The notes under the pieces are model-generated. The model did no database searches. It was not told the DNA's origin and saw only the letters and a program-made list of their open reading frames with translations. Made by a program: the position numbers and the translations under genes. From Ipomoea triloba (taxonomy: Eukaryota > Streptophyta > Magnoliopsida > Solanales > Convolvulaceae), in the NCBI RefSeq assembly GCF_003576645.1, contig NC_044930.1, forward strand, positions 3,442,265 through 3,506,264: a DNA stretch of 64,000 bases, in the 5' to 3' direction. Below are positions 47,353-59,040 of the stretch, in pieces. Each line of letters opens with the position of its first letter. Within the stretch, counting starts at the first letter, position 1.

Positions 47353-50300
47353 ATGGCGGAAGGGAACAGAGCGCCGCAGAGTGAGCAAAACGGAGGCCAC
47401 CTGGACGACGAGTACTTCTGCTACGACGAGAGTTGCGCCGGTTGCAGAGTCGAGCTGCTCAAACGCGCCAACACCGGCGTTCCGGTCAAGCACGTCTTCT
47501 TCATTTCCATGGTCACCCTGTGCGCCGGTTCGTAAGCCCTCCCTAACTCTCTTTCTTTCTTCTTCTTCTTCAATTTTAATGAAATTTCAGTGAAATTGAA
47601 ATGCAATACTCCCTGAACTTACGTCCAAACCCTATATGGTGTTAACTGTTCTTCAGATACGAAATCTTAGAGCAGATGGTGTGTTAGGAAGCTCTGATCA
47701 GCATGTAGCTATTTGAACCTCAATAAACCTCATTCATAAGCTAAGTGTGATGAACATATACATCAAGTGCAGTAAACATTATATTATGTTTGTGCATCAA
47801 CATTTCCTTAAGCACTGGACCTTATGATCATAAAAGTTACCTACACCACACACATATATATATTTTTGTTAATTTGATTTTCTTGTTTCGGCTTTAATTG
47901 CAACTATTCTATATAGCAAAAAGGATATTACAAATTACTGTAATGTTTACTTTTGCCGAATTCAAGAAATTATGTAACTTAATGTGTCCGCTCTCATGTA
48001 ATTATGTAATATACTTTATCTTTGGTGTTGTTTTGCAGCACTACCAATAACATCTCTTTTTCCTTTCGTATATTTTATGGTAAGAGCTAGATCTCTCTAC
48101 TGGATAGTTTTATTGTATTCAGTACATGATGTGCTCCACTTCTTTCATGTTTTACTTTTTCTGTTAACTTTCCAAGTAGTTGTTTCCATTTTGATTTTGA
48201 CAGATTAGGGACTTTCACATTGCTGAAAGGGAGGAAGATATTAGTTATTATGCTGGCTATTTAGGTTAGTATGTTTTGTCAATGCTTCTTGCTGAACAAC
48301 CTTGTAGGATCTTCGGCTTCTTAATTCTTAAACATGCTTTTAACATTTACTAAAAGGCTCATCATTCATGTTGGGGAGAACTTTGACATCTGCTCTTTGG
48401 GGAATCATTGCTGATCGATATGGCAGAAAGCCTGTGGTCATCATTGGCACAGTAACAGTGTTAGCAAAGCTTGTCCTTTTTGGATGAAACTCAGATTTCC
48501 ACAAATATTGTTTTCTTTAACTGGAGGTTTTATTTATTTATTTTTTTCAAATTGAACATGATTTACAGGGTTATATTCAATGCCCTTTTTGGCCTTAGTG
48601 TAAACTATTGGATGGCTATTATTACAAGATTTCTTCTAGGAGCTTTGTGTGGAATAATTGGTACAATGAGGGTATGTTTGTTCATGTTCAATATCTCTCT
48701 ATTAGAAATTTGTGTGGTATAATTAGTACAATAACACATTTGTTTATATTATGGCTAACTTGATTACTGAAGTTCTTGTTAATAATTTTTGTATGAATTC
48801 AAACTTTCTAGGCATATGCTTCTGAAATTTGCCGTAGAGAATATCATGCTTTGGGCATATCTGCAGTAAGCTGCTCATGTTTCGTTCTTTTCTTCTCTTT
48901 GTTCTGCTTCTGTCACTGTCCCAGAATATGTTTTGATACAAAGATCTGGCCAATATTTTCTAGGTTAGTACAGCATGGGGAATAGGCTTGGTGATTGGTC
49001 CGGCTGTTGGAGGTTATTTTGCCCAGGTGCACTATCATTTCCCTTTTATTACTCTTGGGTCTGCAATACTGATATGCTTTTTTAAACATATAATTCTAGC
49101 CTGCAGAAAAGTATCCCGGCATATTTTCTGCAGAGTCCTTTTTTGGGAAGTAAGCAATGTTTCTCTGTTCTTTTATACATTTTCTTCTTGATTTATCTGT
49201 TTTATTCCACCTTAGCATTTTATCTTCCTCAATGAAAATTTGCAGATTCCCATACTTCCTGCCGTGTCTTATGATATCCATGTTTGCATTGGTTGCAACC
49301 GTCATTTCCTTTTGGCTTCTGGTATGATTGACTTTCCCTATCTTTTTTTTTTCTTTCAACATGCAGACTAAATCTGTATGTTTTGTCATTCACTGAGTGT
49401 TATTATTTGTTTCAGTTGGTTTATTTTATAGTCCATATTAGGCAAATAAGAATGAGTTCATTATTACACTATGTGATTGATTGAAGCTTAAATACAATCA
49501 TTTACCAACTATGTAATATATTGGATTTAAACTAGAATAGTTTCATGATTTAGAAGGTTTTCTGATATTGCAGGAAACAATGCACACTCATAAGAAAGAA
49601 CACAAAGAAGAACATGATGTTTCTCACAATGCACACGAGGTTCTGACTTCGCAGAAAAGCCTTCTGAAGAATTGGCCCTTAATCTCTTCTATTCTTGTCT
49701 ATTGTGTTTTCGAAATTCATGATATAGCCTATTTGGAGGTAATTCTAGAAAAAACTTCAATAAACCTCAAGAAAATAAATGTTCAATACAAGGAGGAATA
49801 GAAGACAATCAAATCGAAGGACCAGATTGAGAACTCACAGCTCTAGCTAAAGCATGAACAAGCTTGTTCGCTGATCTAGAAAAAAAAAAACTGAAAAGAC
49901 ACTACTTCAAAGTGTCTTTGAATAGCCTGGCAATCACTTATCACAAATCCTGCATACAATAGATCATTCCTTGTTTCCTACAAAATTATGATAGTTCAAC
50001 AAAAGTATCTATGTTAGCCTTTTCTAACTTGAGATATTTTTCAGATTTTTTCTCTATGGGCTGTCAGTCCAAGGAAGCTTGGGGGGTTGAGCTACACAAC
50101 TTCAGATGTTGGTCAAGTTCTAGCCATTACAGGTACACAGGCATCATATCTCTACATATATATGTTTACTCATGGCATGTATGTAAGCAATTGGATTTTT
50201 TTCTTTCTGTTTCCGCGGTCTAGGCATTGGACTTCTACTCTTTCAGCTTTTTGCTTACCCCTTGGTGGAAAATGTTCTTGGTCCTGTCATGATATCCCGC

Positions 50301-52206
50301 ATTGGAGCAGTATGGCCTTACTTGGATTTCAGTATCCTGCTCATTTTCGTATTGCTTATTGTCAAGTTCCATTCTGGTTTCTTATATTCTTTTCTGGTTT
50401 AAAATCCAGGCTCTTAGCATACCATTGCTGTCAAGTTATCCATACATAGCTCTGCTATCTGGTCTCTGCCTCTCCGTGGTGCTTAATTGCGTGTCCATGC
50501 TAAAGAATGTGCTCTCTGTAAGTTTCATTTGCCAAAATTCCACCCCAAATAATCACACTTTTGCCAGCCTAAATCTGAACATCTTCATCCTTGTCGTTAG
50601 GTATCTATCACTACAGGACTATTAATCCTTCAGAACAGGGCAGTTGTAAGTATCATACTTCAAGAAAGAGTTTTTTCCACTTCTGATCCACGACTATGGG
50701 ACCATTATCACATTTAGTCTATGATTATTAATTTTTTTACATTTGGTTCTACGAATTTTAAATTCTTGTCACATTTGGCCCCTCTAACCTAATTTTCGGT
50801 CACCGGTCGCTGGTGACTAGAAATTAGGTTGGAGGGACCCCAACTGTGACAATGATTTAAGAACTGTCAAATGTAAAAAAGATTAATAGTCGGGACTAAA
50901 TGTGGAGATGGTATTATAGTTGTCTGTTAGGATCAAACGCTTACCATTTACGTCAAAATCTATAGCTGGTAGCGAAGGCGCAACTTTTTTTTTTTTCCTT
51001 ATAGACCGTCATCACATTGTTCGAGCCTCACTGAGTGCTAGACTTGGCCTTTTACCCTTTACCAGCCTCCGCCCTACAATCCATTCAGCCACCGGGTGCT
51101 AGACTTGGCCTTTACCAGCCTCTTCCCAAGACAGGCTCGGTGGCTCTGGCCCCTTGTCCGGCTGGGAAGGTGCTTTTCTATACACCAATCGGCCTAGGGA
51201 TCAAAGTTGAAATAAGACTCCTTTAAAATACTTGATGTTTTTTTTTTCATACTACACCGGTTTCTACTTCCGGTGGAATTCGATTAATCTAGATGAGTTG
51301 AGTCGAGTAGTTCTTTCAAGGGCGTTATTGTATTGGTATAGAATGCTTACACCATGTTACTTTGTTTTCAGAGCCAAGAGCAGAGAGGAGCTGCCAATGG
51401 CATTTCCATGTCTGCAATGTCTCTTTTTAAGGCAATTGGCCCAGCAGCTGGGGGTTCATTGTGAGTTATCTTCTTTTATGTGCCTCTCTGTCGTAGTTCA
51501 ACAGCGCCAAACAATTCTCCTAATTCTAAAAGGTTCTAAATGTTTGCAGATTATCTTGGTCACAAGTGCGTCAAGATGCAAAGTTTATGCCAGGTAAACT
51601 ATCAATGAAGATACATATGCAAGTCCAACCATAAACTAAAAGATATTAGCCACACGGATTAAAATTAGTAAATAAAATCAGTTATATGCATCAAAGATGG
51701 GGTAGTTAAACACACGAATAAGAGAGCTATGGGGACGATTGTGGCCTTGGAGCATAAGTGAATAGGAGTTATATCATATATTCTTGAGATTGATGATAAC
51801 GGCTTATTTTGTCTTTTAGGGATCTTGACTTGAAATTTAGATCTGCTTATTCTTAGGACTCTAGTGAATGACTTGAGATGATTCAACCCGTAAAGGACCA
51901 ATGTCTTGGAAAGACAGACTAACTTACTTGAATCTGAATAACTAAATGTACCATAACTTATTGGGTCAAACCTAAAACCGGTAACCAGTTGAAATGAGAT
52001 TTTTTCTTATTGTAAATGATGAAGGTGCTGTTATATATGATGCAGGTGATCAACTAGTTTTCTTCGTCCTAAATGTGTTTGTGTTGTTGGGTTTGATTAT
52101 GACATTCAAGCCCTTTCTCCAACTCCCCGAGAATGACATTTCTAAGTCAAAACAAGATGAGGCTGCTGAAGAAAATTGCTTGCAAACACAGAATTGCATT
52201 GCCTGA
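47353..52206 (+). CDS. ZIFL: ZIFL-type major facilitator transporter, copy 2 (tandem paralogue)
   Basis: The same 17-exon structure as copy 1: 47353-47527, 48039-48079, 48204-48264, 48357-48459, 48569-48671, 48812-48865, 48964-49026, 49100-49149, 49246-49321, 49574-49738, 50045-50132, 50224-50309, 50410-50517, 50601-50645, 51372-51460, 51550-51593, 52046-52206. The frame is open for 503 residues. Internal exon lengths are identical to copy 1 except exons 1 and 10. Relative to copy 1 the N terminus lacks 7 residues, and the His-rich loop is shorter by 4 residues and changed ([18 protein letters not shown]). The C-terminal tail also diverges. [13 protein letters not shown] and [14 protein letters not shown] are retained, so it should be a working transporter. 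Intron 10 holds a LINE RNase H fragment absent from copy 1. The repeat-rich intron 14 is shared by both, so those insertions predate duplication. Confidence 0.95.
49745..49963 (-). mobile_element. LINE RNase H 3' fragment inserted in intron 10 of ZIFL copy 2
   Basis: It is absent at the same point in copy 1, where 'gtaatttattccttag' runs straight on. The minus strand encodes [12 protein letters not shown] followed, after a one-base frame slip in a T run, by [16 protein letters not shown] and a stop. 'N.LVHALARA' is the typical end of the RNase H domain of plant non-LTR retrotransposons. It is a short, dead fragment. Confidence 0.65.
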
Positions 52207-54104
52207 ATTGTCATAACGATGAAATATCAACTCCTTGTGGGCCGCTTTAAGAAGAACCTGTATGATAGATTTGACTTTTGTATAAGAGAATCATGTTTTA
52301 CCCACTAAGTAATCCTTTTGATGTTGTATGTAATTTTCTTTTATGAGTAAAATGTAGGCTACCATCATGAGCTTCCAAAAAAAAAAAGTTGGTTTAATGT
52401 TTAAATAAAGAAAGTTTTCATGGTTCGAGCAAATTGGTAAGGAAAGATGATACTCAAACTCCCTATTTTTCCTTGCATGATAAATTTGATGCGTATTTGG
52501 CCGTTTAATGGGTTAATATTTAAATTAAGATTTCATTGTTTTAAAAAAATTAATGATGCTCAGTGAGTCGGTGGTAATAAAAATTATTTTAGAGAAATTT
52601 CTTTTTTCTTGTTTTTTTTTTATTAAAAAAAAATCTTTTCTTTTCTTTCTTTTTTGTTTTCCTCTTATAAAATCTAGAAATATGGTACTTTACTCTTTAC
52701 GAGTACACTAGATTTATTTTAACTCTTTAATCTTTCATTATCTATTTTTTAAATTGGAGAAAAGTAAAAGTAAATGGATACTCTATTTTTTTTAATTTAT
52801 GGGAAAGTTCACAGTCACTATTGGAATATGTGCTCTGGTCTCATGATCCTAAGTAGAAAATTTCCATAATGATGTAAATATCCTAAGTAGAAAATTTCCA
52901 TAATAATGTAAATCAGCTTAGGTTATTCATAACTGATCGACTCGATGAGAACTGAATATTATGTGTATTAGAATTCCGCAGTACAATGATAGATGACAAG
53001 AGATATATATACAGGGAGAGTCTCAAATAGAGTAGGATAGATAGACCTAACATGACTCAGACACGTAGAGTCCTAATAGACTCAAATGTAGTTCATTATG
53101 TAGTTCTCATAAAAACCAAACTTAATTTTTTTTCAGACTTTTATTTCCAAAAAAAATAGATAATCCTTCTAATTAATAAATGTACCTAGTATTTGGGAGG
53201 TTCGTTTTTCTTGTACCTAAAAATTCATTCATACCTAACTTTTTAATGCATGGAGTACAATAAAGTATTTACTGATATAGGATTTTAATTTGCACTTGAT
53301 TATTATAATTATGTACCCAAAGAATACTATAAAAGTCAATACTTCATTTAGTTCTTGAGAAGTTAGACTTGTCTAAATGGACAAACTACTTTTATGAGAA
53401 AGAAAGAAGTGTTAAATAGTTCATTTAATTTAGTCATCTTCATACACAGTCAAAAATGCCATATTTTCTTTTATAATTGAATCTTATATAACTTAAAAAT
53501 TATTTCCTAGCCAAGCGGCATACCAATCATCAATTATTATAAGACTTATATGTTTATTCACAATAGTCTATTTTACACTACACGCATATTTTGCAAGTAA
53601 ACATGAAATATAAACTGCACTAAAACGTCTATACGATGGACTTTAGTACAAAAAATCATAATCCACCTACTTGACCATCAATTTTTGGGATGATATAATT
53701 TGTTCAGATGCTGTATTTATTATGTCTATAACACTACAACCTTATACCGATTGTTATGCCATGGACCAGGATCCACCTTACAAGATGGACCCTGGTCCAT
53801 GTTCACAATTTTAGAACTCTATATTCACAATTACAAAACTTTATATTCAACAGTATAATACAATTTTTGAATCTATATAACAAAATTGTGAATATTAAGT
53901 AATGTAATTTTGTATATTAAAATATAAAATTATGAACATAAAATTTTAAAATTATAAATATAGACTAAGGTCCACCTTGTAAAGTGTCCGGAGTCCATAT
54001 CAAATTTGCCACCTTATACTATACCGTAATTGTTTTGGTAGCATTGGGTTTGTTGCGGGTTCTGACAGCGTAGAATAATATGAGAGCAGAGTGATAGAAA
54101 ACGA
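52207..54104. other. Spacer between ZIFL copy 2 and the cupin-like gene
   Basis: The duplicated 3' flank of ZIFL extends to about 53415. After that comes unrelated AT-rich sequence and a MITE-like element (53757-54002) just upstream of the next gene. No gene seen. Confidence 0.6.
53757..54002. mobile_element. MITE-like element about 100 bp upstream of the cupin-like gene
   Basis: The left arm TGCCATGGACCAGGATCCAC..ACAAG is imperfectly inverted at the right end (CTTGTAAAGTGTCCGGAGTC...). The AT-rich interior repeats 'aaaattgtgaa' and 'aaaattataaa' type motifs. Its right end lies about 100 bases before the ATG at 54105, so it may form part of the promoter. Confidence 0.5.
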
Positions 54105-55767
54105 ATGGCCAACCCTAGGAGGACAACGTTATTTCCGGCATCCGCCACCCACCACCAATTGCCGGTTTCGACCGCCGGCAGCGGCGGCGACCAATCTCCG
54201 GCGACGCTAGTGAGCTCTCTGAAGTCGTTCCTGAAGAAGCCCCATGCTATCCCATTCCTACTCTCTTTCTTCCTTCTCCTGACGTGGGTCACGCTCAGAT
54301 TTCAACGCCCCTCGGAGCATTTTCCGAGCATGGGATTAGGATCCGGGATAGGGATTATGGGACGCCGCCATTGGTCTTCCGACGAAGACAATTCCGCTAA
54401 CCTTGTTCGATTCCCTGCTTCTTCTCCACTTATCGCCAAGGATAAGCGCGGATGGCTGCTTAACCCCATTTCGCTTGCCCTCCATTCTCCTATTTCAGGT
54501 CTCGATTGCATATCCAGAAATTGAGGTTTTGTTTTGCGCCTTATTATAGGTTTTCTCTGTCAGTTGGCACTTCAATTGGGGGAATGAGCACTTTAGTTAT
54601 TTGAATTCGACTGCCGACTCGGGCGGCCCTGATCTAATTGTGGACAATGACACATGATCAGTCACTGTAATTTACTTATCCACTATCCTGTCAGTCAGGC
54701 GTGGACGAGAAAATTTCGTCTTGTCTTTTGTAGGAAAATTTGAAGTTGGCGCATGATTGAGCAAAGGAAAAATGTTGTGTATGCAGGTGGAACAACGAGC
54801 TGTGCATCAATTCATGTGGGTGAGATCAAACCTGGTGGTGTTAGGGGGAACCATAGGCATCATACATGCAATGAGACATTTGTGATTTGGGGAGCTCATA
54901 CACTTTTCCGGGTATGCCAACTCTCTATATAAGTATAATGTTGGGAACCAGTGTCTGGTGCAATTAGGTATACAATGTCTAATTACACTAAATGCAAAAG
55001 ACACCAATACTGGATAGCACCTTAAAAATTTCCTATAATGTTTTGGCTGTGAAAACCAATCTCATGGTGTGCTTGGTTTTGTATTGTTTTATTTTTTGGG
55101 TTGGGTGGTGTTGGTCCTTGGAGTGTCCTAAGTAAAGAATTTGGCCTTCCTGCTTTCTGAAGTCCTCTTTTTTCCAAATAAACTGCACATAGTAACTGGT
55201 TGTTGGGCTATATGAGGAATAAAAGAAAAGGAATCAGATTTCATGCAATACTTAATACCTCATAGCAAGTAACTCTAACTCTCTAAGTTAATTAGACTAT
55301 TGGCTTAGTAACCACGAAGTTCCAAATTTGATGGGAACGACCTATTGCCTTGATTTGAGCTAGACTCTCAATGGAAAACCTAGACTGATTTACCTCCTTG
55401 TGACTAGGGTCCACCAGGTGAAATTTACCCAATGCACACCATTGGGTAGTGGATGTGGGTTTCAGTCAGCTTTCTTCTTTTCTCTGTTAGTACTACAATG
55501 CATCATGCATTCATGCCAATGATGTACTGTGATTTACTGAGTTTATAAATTCTCCATGTACAGCTAGAAAATAATGCAATTCAAAAAGGCTATGCCGAAG
55601 TGAAGGTTGGTGCAGATGAGATTGCTGTTGCAGTTAGCCCCAGCGGAACAGCTCATGCCCTAGTTAACATAGATACTTCCCAAAGTACATTCTTCATGGG
55701 GTGCCAAGATAGTGTTGTTAACTATACTGACTCTAAAACTGATTTTAGTGTATGGAAAGATCTTTAG
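54105..55767 (+). CDS. Membrane-anchored cupin-like (RmlC-type) protein
   Basis: Three exons, 54105-54498, 54787-54911 and 55564-55767, give 240 residues in one frame. The N terminus is Pro/Ser/Gly-rich and polar. One hydrophobic helix lies at about residues 48-64 (AIPFLLSFFLLLTWVTL) and suggests a single-pass or signal-anchor protein. Exon 2 encodes the cupin metal-site pattern G(X)5HXH(X)4E(X)5G as GGVRGNHRHHTCNETFVIWG. Both His and the Glu are present. Exon 3 supplies the rest of the barrel (AVAVSPSGTAHALVNID, with a further His in the position of cupin motif 2). No specific enzyme or ligand can be named. The first exon also reads openly on the opposite strand, which is a shadow. Confidence in the gene is high, in biochemical role low. 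Confidence 0.85.
55295..55452. repeat. SINE-like dispersed repeat (copy 2) in intron 2 of the cupin-like gene
   Basis: It shares 'tagtaaccac.a.gtt', 'gggaacgacctattg', 'gactagggtc' and 'gatttacc'-type blocks in the same order with 17094-17210. A tRNA-derived SINE is the best guess. Confidence 0.45.
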
Positions 55768-56227
55768 GTTGTATGTATGCTAAATTTACTTTGCACAGTT
55801 AATAATTCAAGGGTTTCAGACTCCGGAGGATTAGGTTTTGGGATGACAAAGAGAATCTATGTACATGAAAGCATGCTTCCTGCTCTATAGTTTGTGTTCA
55901 CTTTCCACATTGGTTCATTGTGCTTATGAACTGAGGTATTTTACTGTAAGTAATCGATGCTCTATGTGCAGCAGAAATAAATAAAAGTGCACCCAATTAA
56001 AACTGATAACATTCACAAATTTCCAGTCTATAATGATTCAGATAGTTTAATTGCAAGTATCATTCCAGATAAAAATGTTCATGCATGATAGATAGCCAAT
56101 TGACTACCGGCATGGTTATTTATTTGTAGGGCATAAAGTGCATACAACTACCCTTTTTCTCTGGATGATTCTGCTGGGACATGATCTTCAGGGTCTCTAC
56201 GATTGCTCAAGTCGCGAATAAGTCGAA
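55768..56227. other. Short spacer between convergent cupin-like and HINT genes
   Basis: About 460 bases containing the two facing 3' UTRs. Nothing else seen. Confidence 0.7.
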
Positions 56228-56800
56228 TTAGCCAGGTGGCCAGTTCAATTCACGTCCTCCAAGGAGATGAAGGTGAATATGGAAAACAGTTTGACCTGCC
56301 AAAGTGCAATATTCAGATCAAAAGATGAAGTTGAAATTCTATGTTAAAAGGTAAGGCAGGCAAGGGGAAAAATACTTACCTCCATCTTTTCCATCGTTGA
56401 TAACAAGCCTGAACCCATTTTCATCGAGACCTTCTTGTTTGGCTACAAGCTTTGCAGTATAAAGAAGGCGACCAAGAATCTCACAATGTCTCTCCTCAGC
56501 CTTCAAAATAAAATACTGATATAGTTAGGGAAAATATAAAGAAAAGAAATCAAAACAGTAAACATGTAATCGTGTAGTTTGTTTTCTTCCCATGAAGGAG
56601 GCAAAATGAATCACTTCTTCTGGTATCAAAGGGACTACAGTTCTTTTGCACACAATTAATTTGTTTGGGCGCAAATATCATCATTATGTGCTTCTAATAT
56701 ACTCCCTCTGTCCTATTTTATATGCATGATTCATTTTACGATGCTTGATTGAAATTATTTACTATTCAAATTTTCATAATATTAAGTTTAGTATTAATAT

Positions 56801-56843
<43 letters not shown>

Positions 56844-58308
56844 CATTAAAAATACTATTAAACACCAAAAAAAATTAAAAATAATAAGAAAAATAGTATT
56901 AGAAAAAGGAGAATGAGTTGGTTTAACCAATGAATAATAAATAGAAGTGGGACAAAGGGAATAACAGACCCTCAAATGTTCAGACAATAATCAGAGCATA
57001 TGCCATCTAATAACCACAGTTGACCCTTACATGGATTGAAAACAGTGTTCAAGCTTCTCTCTTTCTAGTGAAAAAGAACTTTACAAAAGCTTCGTATTTA
57101 GGATAAAAACTCACACCTATCTAGATACGGAGGGTTCACCAGAAACTAAACGCTGGAAGGCAATTTTCTTTTCCTAGGATTGGGTAACCACAACTCTCAA
57201 GTCTCAACAGGTTCAAGTTCAGATTAGGAGAAAATTAAAGGAAATACCTTGGAGAGCCCAGTTAAGCCATCCTTCACCTTTGGAATAAGAAGAATGTGTG
57301 TAGGAGCTTGGGGACTTATATCCCTGAAAGCCAAAACCTGTCCAAAGTGAAATAGAAGTCAAACATAGCGAAGTAGGAAATGACAAAGGACACTGTCCAC
57401 TGCATCATAAACAATAATCCAGATGTTTTAATCAAAATAAACACAAAATTCATAATAACGAACACAAAAATTTCACAAGGGCGTGAGTGTGGAAAAGACT
57501 TCCACTAACATGTCATAGGAAAATATTCAATAGGTTGAGGATCCTTCAACAAAACCTTATATTCCTTTAAATTGGTGTAGAAACCAAGACCGGAGACACA
57601 AATCACAACAATAAGTCAATAACAATCCATTCCCACCAGAAGATGAGTTTACAAAAATCTCCCAGAAAACAAGAACCCCATATCTTCCTTTCATTTTGAT
57701 TATATAGCTTCAAACAGGAAAACAAGTTCCATTTAGCCTTTCCAAATGCATCCTAGAACTATAAAGCCGGACTAGAATACAATCCCATTTGCTGAAGCAA
57801 TCCATCCTAAACCCTAAACTTCAATAGTAAATACAACCTATTCTCATAAACAGTTCACTCAACATACACAGCTGTATTTGTGCTCAGAAATTTGTATCAA
57901 CCAAATCAATTACACATGTAACCTTCAAATCATTTTCCAGAATTTGGATCAAAGAGATAATTTACACTGAGAAATTAGAACAAACCCTAAAAACAAAAAC
58001 TCCCTAAAGAATGAAGAGGAAGAGGGACGAATATCACCTTGTCATCCTCGTAAACAATGTTGGCTGGAATTTCCTTGTTTATAATCTTGTCAAATCTGCA
58101 GATCAAAAGAACAAGTGAAACAAAAATTAAAGGAGAAAAACGATCGAAAATGGAGTTGAAAATCGAGAGACACAGGGAAAGAGTAAGAGCGTGCGTACAT
58201 GGTGGGAGAATCGGAGGGAACGGCAGAAGCCATGGGAGTGTGAGGAGAGAGATGGCTGGTCAGTACTTGAAGTCGGCTGCTGCTACTACTATTACCCTCG
58301 AATGCCAT
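56228..58308 (-). CDS. HINT1: HINT-type histidine triad (HIT) nucleotide-binding protein
   Basis: HINT proteins are homodimeric phosphoramidases that hydrolyse AMP-lysine and related adenylates. Five exons, from the start: 58199-58308, 58038-58095, 57248-57337, 56380-56500, 56228-56295. They give 148 residues if translation starts at 58308, or 123 from the in-frame ATG at 58233. The shorter form (MASAVPSDSPTIFDKII) matches the usual plant HINT1 start; the extra 25 residues are Ser-rich and could be a weak targeting sequence. Family motifs are IFDKIINKEIPA, VLAFRDISPQAPTHIL, IPKVKDGLTGLSKAEERH, the catalytic triad HIHLH, and the C-terminal LNWPPG. Exon 3 is exactly 90 nt and phases are consistent throughout. 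Intron 3 contains a (TA)n tract at 56807-56838. Confidence 0.95.
56807..56838. repeat. (TA)n microsatellite in HINT intron 3
   Basis: About 16 TA units within the long intron between exons 3 and 4 of the HINT gene. Confidence 0.9.
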
Positions 58309-58514
58309 TTTACGCTACAACTAGTCCTTCATCTTTCTTTATTTACACTTTGATACACCACTTACAACCCGTATGGCACACCGTAATTTGGTTGTAATTG
58401 AATTGACGAAATCCAATAAAAGCCTCAATTACATTGTTTGGTTAGAGGAGATTACAATTTCACGAAATTGCAATGGGTGCGAAAATGTAAAAGGGATGCA
58501 ATGACACTACTACC

Positions 58515-58516
<2 letters not shown>

Positions 58517-58561
<45 letters not shown>
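58517..58561. repeat. (TTA)n microsatellite
   Basis: About 15 TTA units, uninterrupted. Confidence 0.9.
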
Positions 58562-58562
<1 letters not shown>

Positions 58563-58639
58563 TCACAAGGATATTTTAATTTTTATATCACTTATCTCCT
58601 TTCTATTCCCAACAATTCTACTTTTTTTTTGTATCAGAA

Positions 58640-59040
58640 GGAGGGGGGGACCCCTGGGAAACCACAAACTAAAACGGTTCCGCCACTCTGCGCATCGTCG
58701 TAGCATGCGCCATGTCGTCGGGAAGCACATCCTCACACACGAACGGACAAGACTCAAACTCCTCCCTCATACCACTCTGTGCCCCAAACGATGCAAGACA
58801 ATCAACGACCCTGTTCTGTTCCCTTAAAATGGCTCTAAAAGAGATCTTCCAGTCCTTAGTTGTCCACCATTTGATGTTTTCAATGAGATGGCAAATCGGT
58901 CCACGACCCGTCTCGGTCTCCCGAATCCAATGGATGACATTGCTAACATCAGATTGAATCTCCACATCTCTAACACCCTTTTGCCAAGCCCACTGTAGAC
59001 CTTCAGCAATAGCTTCTGCTTCCACCCATGCAGGCTCACT
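58640..59040 (-). mobile_element. 5'-truncated LINE (non-LTR retrotransposon) RNase H domain remnant
   Basis: The minus-strand frame at 58669-59025 encodes a 118-residue RVT_3/RNase H-like segment: MEAEAIAEGLQWAWQKGV, EIQSDVSNVIHWI and FRAILREQNRVVDCLASF. These correspond to the conserved E, the SD of beta-4, and the 'H/R-REQN..AD.LA' motif of plant LINE RNase H domains. The frame ends in a stop at 58669. A poly-A-like tail (T9 on the plus strand, 58621-58630) follows the 3' end, as expected for a LINE. It is a truncated, probably dead fragment, not a host gene, although the frame is still open. Confidence 0.7.
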
